Of a stretch of 64,000 nucleotides of DNA, positions 31,684 through 39,651 are shown piece after piece. Source of the stretch: UBA1447 sp002329225 (GTDB taxonomy: Bacteria; Bacillota; Clostridia; Oscillospirales; Acutalibacteraceae); contig JBMNVN010000006.1 in assembly GCA_050946835.1 (NCBI GenBank), positions 1 through 64,000 on the forward strand. Direction: 5' to 3'. Every line of letters begins with the position of its first letter. Within the stretch, counting starts at the first letter, position 1. A program made the position numbers and the translations under genes. The notes under the pieces are model-generated. The model searched no databases. It was not told where the DNA came from and saw nothing but the letters and a program-made list of their open reading frames with translations.

Positions 31684-32778
31684 ATGGCGCAAATTACCAA
31701 CTACCAATGCCCGAACTGCACCGGCCCTCTACATTTTGACGGAGGCTCGGGTAAACTCGTCTGCGATTATTGCAACGCCTCTTTGGATGTTGCCACTGTG
31801 GAACAGCTGTATGCAGACAAGGAACAGGCTGCCGCCGCTACAGTGACAGACCCGCAATGGGATGTAAGCACGGCGGGCGGAAACTGGAGCGAGGAGGAAG
31901 CCGCACATTTAAGGGCATATAACTGCCCCTCTTGCGGTGCACAGCTTATTTGTGACGACACTACGGCGGCAACATCCTGCCCTTATTGCGGCAACCCCAC
32001 AGTTATTCCCGGCCAGTTTACCGGGCAGCTCAAGCCGGATTATGTAATCCCTTTCCTGCTTGATAAAAATGCCGCTGTGGAAGCAATGAAAAAATACTAT
32101 AAGGGCAAAAAGTTTTTACCCAAATCTTTTAAAAGCGAAAACCGTATTGAAGAGATTAAAGGCGTGTATGTCCCTTTCTGGCTCTTTGACGGAAAAACCG
32201 ATGCTCACATCCGCTTCAATGCCAAAAACACAAAAACATACACAAGCGGCGATTATGAGGTAACCGAAACCGATCATTATCGCGTAGTCCGGGAGGGACA
32301 GGTTGCCTTTGAAAAAGTTCCCGCCGACGGCTCCACCAAGATGCCTGACGCCCACATGGATGCGATTGAACCGTTTAATTACAGTGAGTTAACCCCTTTT
32401 TCCACCGCCTATCTGCCCGGTTTTTTGGCCGATAAATACGATGTGGATGCGGAAGGCTGTTTGGAGCGAGTTAATGAGAGGTTTAGAAACAGCACTGTGA
32501 ACGCATTCAAAACCACAACAAGAGAATATGACAGTGTTGACCTTGAATACGCTGACATTCAGCTGATCAAAGGGGAAGTTAAGTACGCCCTCCTGCCCGT
32601 ATGGCTGTTGTCAACAAAGTGGAAAGATCAAAGCTTTCTTTTTGCAATGAACGGTCAGACCGGAAAGCTCGTGGGAGATTTGCCCGTTGACAAAGGGCTT
32701 GTTCTGGCTTGGTTTGCAGGTATCTCTTTACCCCTTATGCTGATTATCGGGGCCATTTTGTTCTTGGGGGGATTCTGA
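31684..32778 (+). CDS. TFIIB-type zinc-ribbon membrane protein (YdjG-like)
   Basis: This 364-aa protein has two N-terminal zinc ribbons, CPNCTGPLHFDGGSGKLVCDYC at residues 9-30 and a second with CPSC...CPYCGNP near 80-105. A large beta-rich domain (about 115-335) with PDYVIPFLLDKNAAVEAMKK, VYVPFWLFDG and a WLLSTKW segment follows. A single membrane span (about 342-362, LAWFAGISLPLMLIIGAILF) anchors the C-terminus. Bacillus YdjG has this layout and partners with YdjH and YdjI. The stop overlaps the start of the TPM gene, showing coupled translation. Confidence 0.85.
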   Translation: MAQITNYQCPNCTGPLHFDGGSGKLVCDYCNASLDVATVEQLYADKEQAAAATVTDPQWDVSTAGGNWSEEEAAHLRAYNCPSCGAQLICDDTTAATSCPYCGNPTVIPGQFTGQLKPDYVIPFLLDKNAAVEAMKKYYKGKKFLPKSFKSENRIEEIKGVYVPFWLFDGKTDAHIRFNAKNTKTYTSGDYEVTETDHYRVVREGQVAFEKVPADGSTKMPDAHMDAIEPFNYSELTPFSTAYLPGFLADKYDVDAEGCLERVNERFRNSTVNAFKTTTREYDSVDLEYADIQLIKGEVKYALLPVWLLSTKWKDQSFLFAMNGQTGKLVGDLPVDKGLVLAWFAGISLPLMLIIGAILFLGGF

Positions 32779-33677
32779 TGAAAAGACTTATCAGTATAAC
32801 TATGTCCGCATTTTTATTCTTGTTTGCGCTCAGTTTTGTATCTTTGGCGGCTGACGGCCCCCTTGTGTACGATTATGCAAATCTTTTTACACAAGATGAA
32901 GTGCAGATTCTGATTGACAAAGCTGATCGGATTGCGGAAGAACACAGTTGTGATGTTGCCCTCATAACTATCCCCGGTTTAAACGGCGGAGAAGTCATAG
33001 CAACGGCTGAGGATTATTATGACAGGTTGGGCTTAGGCTACGGGGAAGAAAGAAGCGCTTTACTTTTGCTGCTCAGTATGGAAGAAAGAGATTACGCCAT
33101 ACTACCTTTTGGTGAAGGTATATATCTTTTTACAGACACTTCGCTGAACATTATGATGAAATACGATGTTCTGCCGCTGTTACGTGAAAACGAATACTTT
33201 AATGCCTTTGAAAAATATCTGGACTCTGCAGAGAGTATTCTTAATGACAAAACAAGCGACAACAGTAAATCGGATTACGATTATAACTACGACGTTAATT
33301 ACGATCAGAATTTCAGCCTTAGCGATAGAATTCATGATTCAATTGATTCTATCAGATATGGTCAAGGCGGCGAGGGCCGCATGTCACCACTCGTCAAGCT
33401 CGGAATTATTATCCTTTTGCCGATGATATTGGCCGTTTTTTTGTGCGCCCATTGGTACTCTCAGATGAAAACAGCGGTAAAGGCAAAGGCTGCCGACAAC
33501 TATATTCCCGAAGGCGGTTTTGTTGTAACAAACCGGGAAGATCAGTTTTTGTATAGGAATGTAACCAGAAGGCGTATCGAAAAACCTTCCTCTTCTTCGT
33601 CCTCATCTTCAAATTCAAGTTCAGGCAGTTCCGGTTCAAGCAGTTCAGGCTCTTCAGGACACTCCGGTAAATTTTAG
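32778..33677 (+). CDS. Secreted/membrane TPM-domain protein (YdjH-like)
   Basis: This 299-aa protein has a signal peptide (residues 1-25), an extracytoplasmic TPM domain (about 30-160, VYDYANLFTQDEVQILIDKA, ALLLLLSMEERDYAILPFG), a transmembrane helix near 208-228 and a long Ser/Gly-rich tail (about 265-299). The ATG overlaps the upstream stop (TGATG). TPM proteins were described first in photosystem repair and are found with SPFH and zinc-ribbon partners in Firmicutes. A role in membrane homeostasis is inferred from the Bacillus ydj operon. The low-complexity Ser tail is typical of bacterial TPM proteins. Confidence 0.88.
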   Translation: MKRLISITMSAFLFLFALSFVSLAADGPLVYDYANLFTQDEVQILIDKADRIAEEHSCDVALITIPGLNGGEVIATAEDYYDRLGLGYGEERSALLLLLSMEERDYAILPFGEGIYLFTDTSLNIMMKYDVLPLLRENEYFNAFEKYLDSAESILNDKTSDNSKSDYDYNYDVNYDQNFSLSDRIHDSIDSIRYGQGGEGRMSPLVKLGIIILLPMILAVFLCAHWYSQMKTAVKAKAADNYIPEGGFVVTNREDQFLYRNVTRRRIEKPSSSSSSSSNSSSGSSGSSSSGSSGHSGKF

Positions 33678-33684
33678 TTTTGCG

Positions 33685-33715
33685 GTGGCAGGCATAAGCC
33701 TGCCACTTTTTCTTA
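33685..33715 (+). terminator. Rho-independent terminator
   Basis: A perfect 9-bp stem GTGGCAGGC/GCCTGCCAC with a 4-nt loop is followed by TTTTTCTTATTG. It ends the SPFH-to-TPM cluster. Confidence 0.9.
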
Positions 33716-33755
33716 TTGTTTAAATAAACTATCTTATTATGAAAGCGTGATATTA

Positions 33756-34967
33756 ATGAAAAAAATCACCGCAATTATTCTATGCGTTATTCTATGCCTC
33801 ACATTTGCCGCCTGTAAAGATGATAACTCTTCAAACTCAGGCGACAAAACCGTTACCGTTGCGGAAAAGGTCATTCGTTCAGACAATCAGGGGCTTGTTT
33901 ATTTAAGTATAGAAAACGGAAAGGCAACCGTCACTTTTAATGCGGACAAATGGGCAGATTATCTTGACAGGTATAATGCAACCCCTTATGACGGACTGTT
34001 GAGCAAAGCCTATCCTGTTAAAGAGCTTTCGGGCAAGGTTAAAGACGCCTGTATTGTGCAAATCGAATCCTTGGGCTATTCCGAAGTTGAGGGTCTGGTA
34101 ATCCCGACAATTTTCTTACTCATGGAAGACGGAACAGTGGAACAGGTAAGCGCCGATGTTGCCGGAGAACCGGGAAAAGATGCGGAATTGAAGAGCAAGG
34201 GAGCCCTGCCGTGGATTAAAGATATTGTTTCCGTCAAAAGTGAAAATGACACTGAAGGTGTCGGCGCTTTAACGGTCTTCGGAACGGATTCTACCGGTGT
34301 TCGCTATAATTTAAGAATACCTGCGGAGTTACGCGCCCTTTATTCCGAAAATGTATGGTTTGCCGAAATCTATGACGGTATCAACTACAAAAATCAAGGC
34401 TATTACTCTATTCTTTATTTCTCCAAAGAAGGAAACGTGATTTATAAAAGAGGACGGGTAAAACAAGCCGAGATAGAAACCTTTGAGGGAACATACAGCC
34501 TTTCATTAGCCGAAGACGACGAAACCCGTCCCGGCCTCCTTACATTAGACATGAGCGGTAAAGACGGTGCTGCGGAGAAAAAAATTCAGGCAAAGTTTCT
34601 TGCCGACTTCTCTTCACCATTCCGGTTTGAATTGATGCTTTCCGAAGGGGATTTATTGTTGGATAAAGACAACAAAATTAACGAGAATATCACTTTCGAG
34701 CGGGGGGACAGCCCTTTTTACAGCGATGAAAACCTTGGAGATTACCTCTGCGCCGTTTCACCGGAGATTAAGGGGCTGGTTAATAACGGTATGATTTTCT
34801 TTGCCGAAGCCGACTATCCGGTAATTGAGGGTGAAGTATGCAGAAGCATTTGGCTCGGCACCGACGGCCCCGACCAGTTTGTGAAAGAGATTCTGTATGC
34901 CGTTTCAATCACCGGACGGGTATATGAAAACGACATGGTTTATGATGTCTGGAAGCCGCTTACGTAG
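33756..34967 (+). CDS. Hypothetical lipoprotein
   Basis: This 403-aa protein has a type II signal peptide with lipobox FAAC (Cys near residue 20) after a KK start. The mature part is largely beta-rich with short charged loops and shows no catalytic motif. A conserved-looking VKDACIVQIESLGYSEVEGLV segment lies near residue 93. I do not recognise the family. The ATG at 33756 gives a normal signal peptide; a GTG three codons earlier is open but no better. It is flanked by terminators on both sides, so it is likely monocistronic. Confidence 0.7.
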   Translation: MKKITAIILCVILCLTFAACKDDNSSNSGDKTVTVAEKVIRSDNQGLVYLSIENGKATVTFNADKWADYLDRYNATPYDGLLSKAYPVKELSGKVKDACIVQIESLGYSEVEGLVIPTIFLLMEDGTVEQVSADVAGEPGKDAELKSKGALPWIKDIVSVKSENDTEGVGALTVFGTDSTGVRYNLRIPAELRALYSENVWFAEIYDGINYKNQGYYSILYFSKEGNVIYKRGRVKQAEIETFEGTYSLSLAEDDETRPGLLTLDMSGKDGAAEKKIQAKFLADFSSPFRFELMLSEGDLLLDKDNKINENITFERGDSPFYSDENLGDYLCAVSPEIKGLVNNGMIFFAEADYPVIEGEVCRSIWLGTDGPDQFVKEILYAVSITGRVYENDMVYDVWKPLT

Positions 34968-35004
34968 GCAATTATAACCCCGCAAATTATTCCGCAAAAA
35001 AACG

Positions 35005-35036
35005 AAGGGGCCCGGACAGAGCCCCTTTTGTTTTTT
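35005..35036 (+). terminator. Rho-independent terminator
   Basis: AAGGGGC/GCCCCTT stem with a 9-nt loop followed by TTGTTTTTTG. It ends the lipoprotein gene ahead of the convergent glycerate kinase gene. Confidence 0.8.
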
Positions 35037-35130
35037 GTATATCTCAAGGTGTGTTGTTATGCGGGGTGATGCGTACATCGCCCCCGGTTGCTTTTATCTT
35101 CGCAAGCAGAAATGATTTAAACCCGTAATG

Positions 35131-36243
35131 CTAAATCAGGTCTTTAATTGCCTTTACGCTGATGTTGAAAAGGTCTTCCCTGCAGGTGCGCAGTATTTCT
35201 TCCATTGATTTTTCCTCCGTCACGGCGGCATAAACGGCATCTATTCCGTGATTGAGCATTTCCTGCGCTCCCGCTCCCAAACTGCCGTTAACGGCAATTA
35301 CGGTTTTGCCCTTAGCGGCCGCCCGGCGGGCTACGCCTGCAGGCACCTTGCCCCTCATGCTCTGGGCATCCATACGGCCTTCCCCGGTGATAACATAATC
35401 CGACTTTTCAAGATATTTATCAAAATCGGCGGCATCCAAAACCAAGTCTATGCCGGAGCGCAGGCTTCCGTCTAAAAAAGCAACCACACCGGCCCCCATT
35501 CCACCCGCCGCTCCCGAGCCGGGCAAAAAGGCCGCATCCTTACCCAAGTCCCGCTTAATTAAATCGGCCATATTCCTCAGGCCGTTATCCAATTCCTTCA
35601 CCATGGCTTCATCAGCGCCCTTTTGCGGAGCAAATACAAAGGCCGCCCCCTGCTCACCGAAAAGAGGATTATCCACATCACAGGCGGCTGTTATTCTTAT
35701 TCCCAAATGCTTTTGCGGAGGAATAATTTTTTTAATCGAAGTCATTGAAGCACCCACGGGGTCAACTTCCCTGCCCGAATTGTCGAGAAAGCGGTAGCCC
35801 AAGGCGGAAGCCATACCTATACCGCAATCATTTGTTGCACTGCCACCAAGCCCCAAGACAATGCTTTTTGCTCCTCTGCCTACCGCGTCTATAATAAGTT
35901 CCCCTACTCCCCGGGTTGTTGCCAGGGCGGGGTTCTTATTATTACCCGCCAAAGGCAGACCGGCGCAGGCGGACATATCCATTGCGGCTGAGCCGTCGGA
36001 AAGCATAACATAACCCGCTGTCATAGGAGCGCCGAACACACCGGTGACAACAGCCGAAACCCTCTGTCCCCCTGCGGCGGCAAGAAGAGCTTCAGCCATC
36101 CCCTCCCCGCCGTCAGCGACGGGGATTCTTTTAATTTCTGCATCGGGTATAACGCTGAGGATTGCTTCTCCGATGATTCCGCAAACCTCGTCCGAATTGA
36201 GCGTACCCTTAAAAGAATCGGGAACGATTAAAAAACCCGGCAT
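35131..36243 (-). CDS. glxK: Glycerate kinase
   Basis: This 370-aa GckA/GlxK-type glycerate kinase phosphorylates glycerate with ATP, probably giving 2-phosphoglycerate, which enters glycolysis. Family marks are FLIVPDSFKGTLNSDEV at residues 4-20, RIPVADGGEGMAEALLAA near 40, IVLGLGGSATNDCGIGMA near 122 and DYVITGEGRMDAQSMRGK near 281. Length is normal. It is transcribed alone and the gene downstream is convergent. The glyoxylate or serine source is not visible nearby. Confidence 0.93.
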   Translation of the reverse strand: MPGFLIVPDSFKGTLNSDEVCGIIGEAILSVIPDAEIKRIPVADGGEGMAEALLAAAGGQRVSAVVTGVFGAPMTAGYVMLSDGSAAMDMSACAGLPLAGNNKNPALATTRGVGELIIDAVGRGAKSIVLGLGGSATNDCGIGMASALGYRFLDNSGREVDPVGASMTSIKKIIPPQKHLGIRITAACDVDNPLFGEQGAAFVFAPQKGADEAMVKELDNGLRNMADLIKRDLGKDAAFLPGSGAAGGMGAGVVAFLDGSLRSGIDLVLDAADFDKYLEKSDYVITGEGRMDAQSMRGKVPAGVARRAAAKGKTVIAVNGSLGAGAQEMLNHGIDAVYAAVTEEKSMEEILRTCREDLFNISVKAIKDLI

Positions 36244-36316
36244 CGTTTTTCCTTTTCTCCTTATAATTCAGTCATTTTTCAGGAACAATATTACTGTCTT
36301 TGTTATTATATCCGCA

Positions 36317-36350
36317 AGGGCTATGCAAAACCTATGCTTTGCACAGCCCT
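36317..36350. other. Imperfect inverted repeat between glxK and the dockerin-like gene
   Basis: AGGGCTaTGC pairs with GCAcAGCCCT around a 14-nt loop. A T-rich run follows on the plus side only (CTGAAATTATTTTTTTATG), so it would terminate plus-strand transcription, where there is no gene. In the gene direction there is no U-run. Confidence 0.4.
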
Positions 36351-36394
36351 CTGAAATTATTTTTTTATGACTACTATAAAGTAAAATTACCTAT

Positions 36395-37090
36395 TTATTC
36401 CGGAAAAGCATGGTCGGGCGGCCAAGATATATAGATTTGACCGGTGGCATGCTGCAACGCAAGCAGGGCATCAACTGTATTGACAACACCGTCCTGATTC
36501 ACATCAAATTGTACTCCGGCATGATAAGAGATTTTTCCGGCTGTAGCATGTAAAATCCGGAGTGCATCCAAAGAGGTATAGGGGTATACATATTCATCCG
36601 GTTCAGGAACGAAAGGCTCATCGTCTGACATGTAACCGAGTCTAACCGTTTTTTCGTGAGCAGCCAACCTGTAAATGTCCTCATTATTCAGCCAGACCCA
36701 AATCATTGGAGCATCGGTTCGTTCTACAATAAAATCATACCCTTCCAACCCGGCTTCGACAATAAACGCCTGATTGTTCTGTGCATGAAGTTCCGACATT
36801 AAGGAGTTTCTAAGGGCATTGCACTTCAAGAGCCACTCGTAAAAAGGCCCCTCATAAAGATGTTGCGGCCCCATAGTATCCGCTACTTGCTGTGACACTG
36901 CTGTAGAATCCGGCTCCTGTATCCATACGGCTACCGGTAAAGGTTGAGTCTCTTTCATTTTCTCCAGCAATTCGGCAGAAATCTTTTCAAAACCAACAGG
37001 GGGTTCTTCCGCTGATACAACGGGAAGAGGAAGAATCAACAACAGTGCAAGAAAAATAATACTAATTCTCTTTATTGATTTTTTAAACAT
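36395..37090 (-). CDS. Small secreted protein with dockerin-like tail
   Basis: This 231-aa protein begins with a signal peptide (residues 1-27, ending VSA). The mature part (about 30-165) has an unassigned domain with PLPVAVWIQEP and IWVWLNNEDIYRLA. The C-terminal 60 residues resemble a type I dockerin. A degenerate first repeat (LDALRILHATAGK) precedes a good Ca-binding repeat DVNQDGVVNTVDALLALQHA (D, N, D, G, D spacing). Such tails bind cohesins or serve as Ca-binding folds. No cellulosome scaffoldin is visible. The ATG at 37090 has AGGAGG 7 nt upstream, better than the upstream TTG. Confidence 0.78.
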   Translation of the reverse strand: MFKKSIKRISIIFLALLLILPLPVVSAEEPPVGFEKISAELLEKMKETQPLPVAVWIQEPDSTAVSQQVADTMGPQHLYEGPFYEWLLKCNALRNSLMSELHAQNNQAFIVEAGLEGYDFIVERTDAPMIWVWLNNEDIYRLAAHEKTVRLGYMSDDEPFVPEPDEYVYPYTSLDALRILHATAGKISYHAGVQFDVNQDGVVNTVDALLALQHATGQIYISWPPDHAFPE

Positions 37091-37132
37091 AAACAATCCT
37101 CCTTTAATGACAATACCAATCTCAGCAACTAT

Positions 37133-37161
37133 ATGTTATCAAAAAAGTTCAAAAAAGTCAA
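37133..37161 (-). promoter_or_regulatory. Promoter of the dockerin-like gene
   Basis: On the minus strand TTGACT, a 17-bp T-rich spacer and TAACAT. This lies about 45 bp upstream of the start codon. Confidence 0.6.
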
Positions 37162-37328
37162 CGCCCTTAAAAAAAAATTCACAAATAAACCATAGGGTCT
37201 TGAAGAATTTTGTTTAAAATATACAAAAGAACGAAAAAGCATTCTCAACAACAAGCATTGAAGAAGTTTTCCGTTCTTATTTTGGATTCTATTTTTTTAA
37301 CCGTTTACATGGCAAAATCAGATTATTA

Positions 37329-38801
37329 TTATTCCCCTGCCATTCTGCGGGTAAAGCGTTTGAAGAACGCTATGCCCTCGGGAAGGATAGAAACAGGCAC
37401 CCGCTCATTGGTGGCGTGGGTGCATAACAGCAGGCCGGTATTCACCACAAAGGGAGCAAAACGATAAACGTTGTTGCAGATAGGCTCATAAAAACAGGCA
37501 TCCGTACCGCCCATAACCAAGTACGGGACAACAATATTATCGGGGTTGGACTGCATGCAAAGTTCTTCAATCAGCTTATATGCCCTTGAGTCTGTTGGAG
37601 AAAATCGGGAGGCTTCCTTACTCTTCAGCAACTCAATTTCAATATCTTTGTTCTTAACCACTTTTTGTATATGCTTTTTTACGTCTTCCGCGGTAGTGCC
37701 GGGCATCTGACGGAAGTTTACCGTAACCGACGCTTTCTGCGGCAACACGTTTGCCGCCGGACTTCCCTGAGCCATTGTTACCGCAGTTGTGGTTCTTATC
37801 AGTGACGCCGCAGGCGGAATTCTTTTCATTACGGCTTTAATCAAGGGTTTAAGCAGCCAAAGGTTACAGGTGATAATCCGGGCAGGGTAACTGACATTGC
37901 GGCCTATTTTGTTAAAAAGGTCAAGCGTAGCCGGCGTTAATCTGGACTTGAACTGATTATTTTCCAAATCTTTTATTACATCCGCCAGTTTACCGAGTGC
38001 CGTATGCTTGGGCGGTTGGGAGGAGTGTCCCCCTTTGTGCAGAACGCTAACCTCGTAATCCACATAGCCTTTTTCCGCTATCCCCACACCGGCAAGATAC
38101 TTGTCAACTATTCCTTTAATTTTAAGCGGCAAAATGGCACCGCCCTCGTCTATAACACATTCAAGGCGTACTCCCCTGCTTTTCAGGGTTTCCATAATAG
38201 CGTGGGCGCCGGCGTTGTCGGAACCCACCACCTCTTCATTATGGCCGAAGCAAAGATAGATATCTCTTTTAGGCCTGAAGCCTTCTTCAATTAAATCTTC
38301 AATGGCTTCCATCACGCAAACAAGATGATTTTTCATATCCAAGGCTCCCCTGCCCCAGATAAACTCACCGTCATTGACGCCGTCAAAGGGCGGATGTGTC
38401 CAGTCTTTTTCCGTTCCCTCGCTTATAGGAACAACATCCATATGGGAAAGCAAGGCAACTGCGTCCAAAGAGGAATCCTCGCCCTTCCAACGGTAGAGCA
38501 AACTTGCGGGTGCAACAACTTCCCGTTCAAGATTTTCCTTAATCAGTGGGTAGGCTTCGTCCAAAAAGTCATGAAAGCGTTTGAACTCCGCCCAGTCCAC
38601 AAGTTCTTCTTCCGGATAGGATACGGTTTTAATCTTTATTGCCTCGCTAAGATTTTTTTCCGCCCGCTCACGGTTAACTTTTTCTTCCGGCAACGGAACA
38701 TATTCTTTCTTTTTGGGAAGGTGAAACACCGCTCTGATTAGAGTAATACCGACAAAAACACCGAATGCCGCCAAAAACCACTTTAAAAACAAAACAGCCA
38801 T
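37329..38801 (-). CDS. Membrane-anchored M20 peptidase (CPS1/PM20D1-like)
   Basis: This 490-aa protein has an N-terminal membrane segment (MAVLFLKWFLAAFGVFVGIT) and a zinc metallopeptidase body. The metal ligands are HMDVVP near residue 118, WGRGALDMKNHL near 150 and GHNEEVVGSDNAGA near 182. The gene end shows VMGGTDACFY near 440. The closest eukaryotic-type architecture is carboxypeptidase S/PM20D1, whose members hydrolyse or form N-acyl amino acids. Aminoacylase or dipeptidase activity is equally possible. The ATG at 38801 has GGAGG 6 nt upstream. It follows the DUF6320-like gene. Confidence 0.88.
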   Translation of the reverse strand: MAVLFLKWFLAAFGVFVGITLIRAVFHLPKKKEYVPLPEEKVNRERAEKNLSEAIKIKTVSYPEEELVDWAEFKRFHDFLDEAYPLIKENLEREVVAPASLLYRWKGEDSSLDAVALLSHMDVVPISEGTEKDWTHPPFDGVNDGEFIWGRGALDMKNHLVCVMEAIEDLIEEGFRPKRDIYLCFGHNEEVVGSDNAGAHAIMETLKSRGVRLECVIDEGGAILPLKIKGIVDKYLAGVGIAEKGYVDYEVSVLHKGGHSSQPPKHTALGKLADVIKDLENNQFKSRLTPATLDLFNKIGRNVSYPARIITCNLWLLKPLIKAVMKRIPPAASLIRTTTAVTMAQGSPAANVLPQKASVTVNFRQMPGTTAEDVKKHIQKVVKNKDIEIELLKSKEASRFSPTDSRAYKLIEELCMQSNPDNIVVPYLVMGGTDACFYEPICNNVYRFAPFVVNTGLLLCTHATNERVPVSILPEGIAFFKRFTRRMAGE

Positions 38802-38859
38802 AAGTTTCCTCCGATTTATATAGTCAGGCGTCAAGCCTTAAGGTACAAAATTATGTTGT

Positions 38860-39093
38860 TCATATAAAAAATTTTCTGCCGAGCCAGGCGCGGAAGCGCT
38901 TATTCCCTTTAACCGCAAGAAAGAAAATGATTAATGCCAGCGTGCAGGCGGTTGTAATTAAGGAATAACCTATGCGCCAACTGTTCAGAAAAAAGAGGTT
39001 AAATAATAAATCCGTAACTAACCCCAACACGCAGATATCCGCCAGCACAAAATTGACTATATCAGGCCAATCCCTTTTTTTCTGCGGAGCCAT
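38860..39093 (-). CDS. DUF6320-like membrane protein, C-terminal part (frameshifted)
   Basis: This 77-aa frame continues the membrane part of the preceding gene: KKRDWPDIVNFVLADICVLG followed by two hydrophobic spans and the basic end GNKRFRAWLGRKFF. It is joined to the upstream frame by a -1 step at the A7 tract (39075..39081), after which the combined protein reads RRKKRDWPDIV. The ATG at 39093 (MAPQKKR) is inside the overlap and has no convincing SD. Only the joined form is likely to be functional. Confidence 0.68.
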   Translation of the reverse strand: MAPQKKRDWPDIVNFVLADICVLGLVTDLLFNLFFLNSWRIGYSLITTACTLALIIFFLAVKGNKRFRAWLGRKFFI

Positions 39094-39575
39094 ACCGCCG
39101 TTATGAAAAGAAGAAGTCCGACAAGCAAAACCAACGGGAGAGCTATACGGTAAAACCAACCTTTTTCATTACCCACAGCGTAAAAAACATAGATATAGGC
39201 AGTAACCGCAAACACGTCAATGCCTATTTGGGAATAAACATAAACCTTTTTCCACATAAATGGTTGAATAAACAGAGTCCAAAACAGCGCACTTGATGTT
39301 ACAACATAAAGAGCCCAAATACCGGTAGACGGAAATAAAGCATTGATTATGGCGCAGACAATATTCGGGATAAGAATAACCATGGTAAATATGAAAGCGG
39401 CAAAGCGCCTTCTGACCCCCGCCGGAAGTACAACTTTTTCCGGATAAGGCGGTGGGGCATCCTGCACATAACCCGGAAGATTAGGGTTTATGACCGGAGT
39501 TTGGCACAGGGCGCATTTTTTAGCGCTGGAATCCAATTCAACCCCGCAATTGACACAGTAAGACATAGGCTTCAT
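39057..39575 (-). CDS. DUF6320-like zinc-ribbon membrane protein, N-terminal part (frameshifted)
   Basis: This 172-aa frame starts with a zinc ribbon (YCVNCGVELDSSAKKCALCQ) and a Pro-rich linker. Several membrane spans follow, starting near residue 57 (RRRFAAFIFTMVILIPNIVC). Its last residues, after WLRRKK, are out of frame (GIGLI), and the natural continuation lies in the next frame. The layout matches the DUF6320 family as I recall it. It lies between the condensation-type acyltransferase and the M20 peptidase genes on one strand with short gaps. Confidence 0.72.
   Translation of the reverse strand: MKPMSYCVNCGVELDSSAKKCALCQTPVINPNLPGYVQDAPPPYPEKVVLPAGVRRRFAAFIFTMVILIPNIVCAIINALFPSTGIWALYVVTSSALFWTLFIQPFMWKKVYVYSQIGIDVFAVTAYIYVFYAVGNEKGWFYRIALPLVLLVGLLLFITAVWLRRKKGIGLI
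39075..39081 (-). other. A7 tract at the DUF6320 frame junction
   Basis: Codons are AGA AAA AAA GGG, so A AAA AAA is an in-frame X XXY YYZ heptamer. A -1 step restores the conserved membrane protein. One extra A would do the same. The tract and direction mirror the LlaJI junction at 8954..8960. Confidence 0.6.
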
Positions 39576-39651
39576 TCCTCTTTGCGGATTTTTGCTATGT
39601 AAAAAAAACGAACCGTTTGATATGAATTAAGTATTTAATCGCCGATGAACA

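Noticed and set aside
34968..35130. Small gene between the lipoprotein and glxK
   Set aside because: The gap holds only a terminator and no start-SD pair with a usable frame.
36317..36350. Hairpin as terminator for the dockerin-like gene
   Set aside because: In the gene direction no U-run follows; the T-run is on the other strand where there is no gene.
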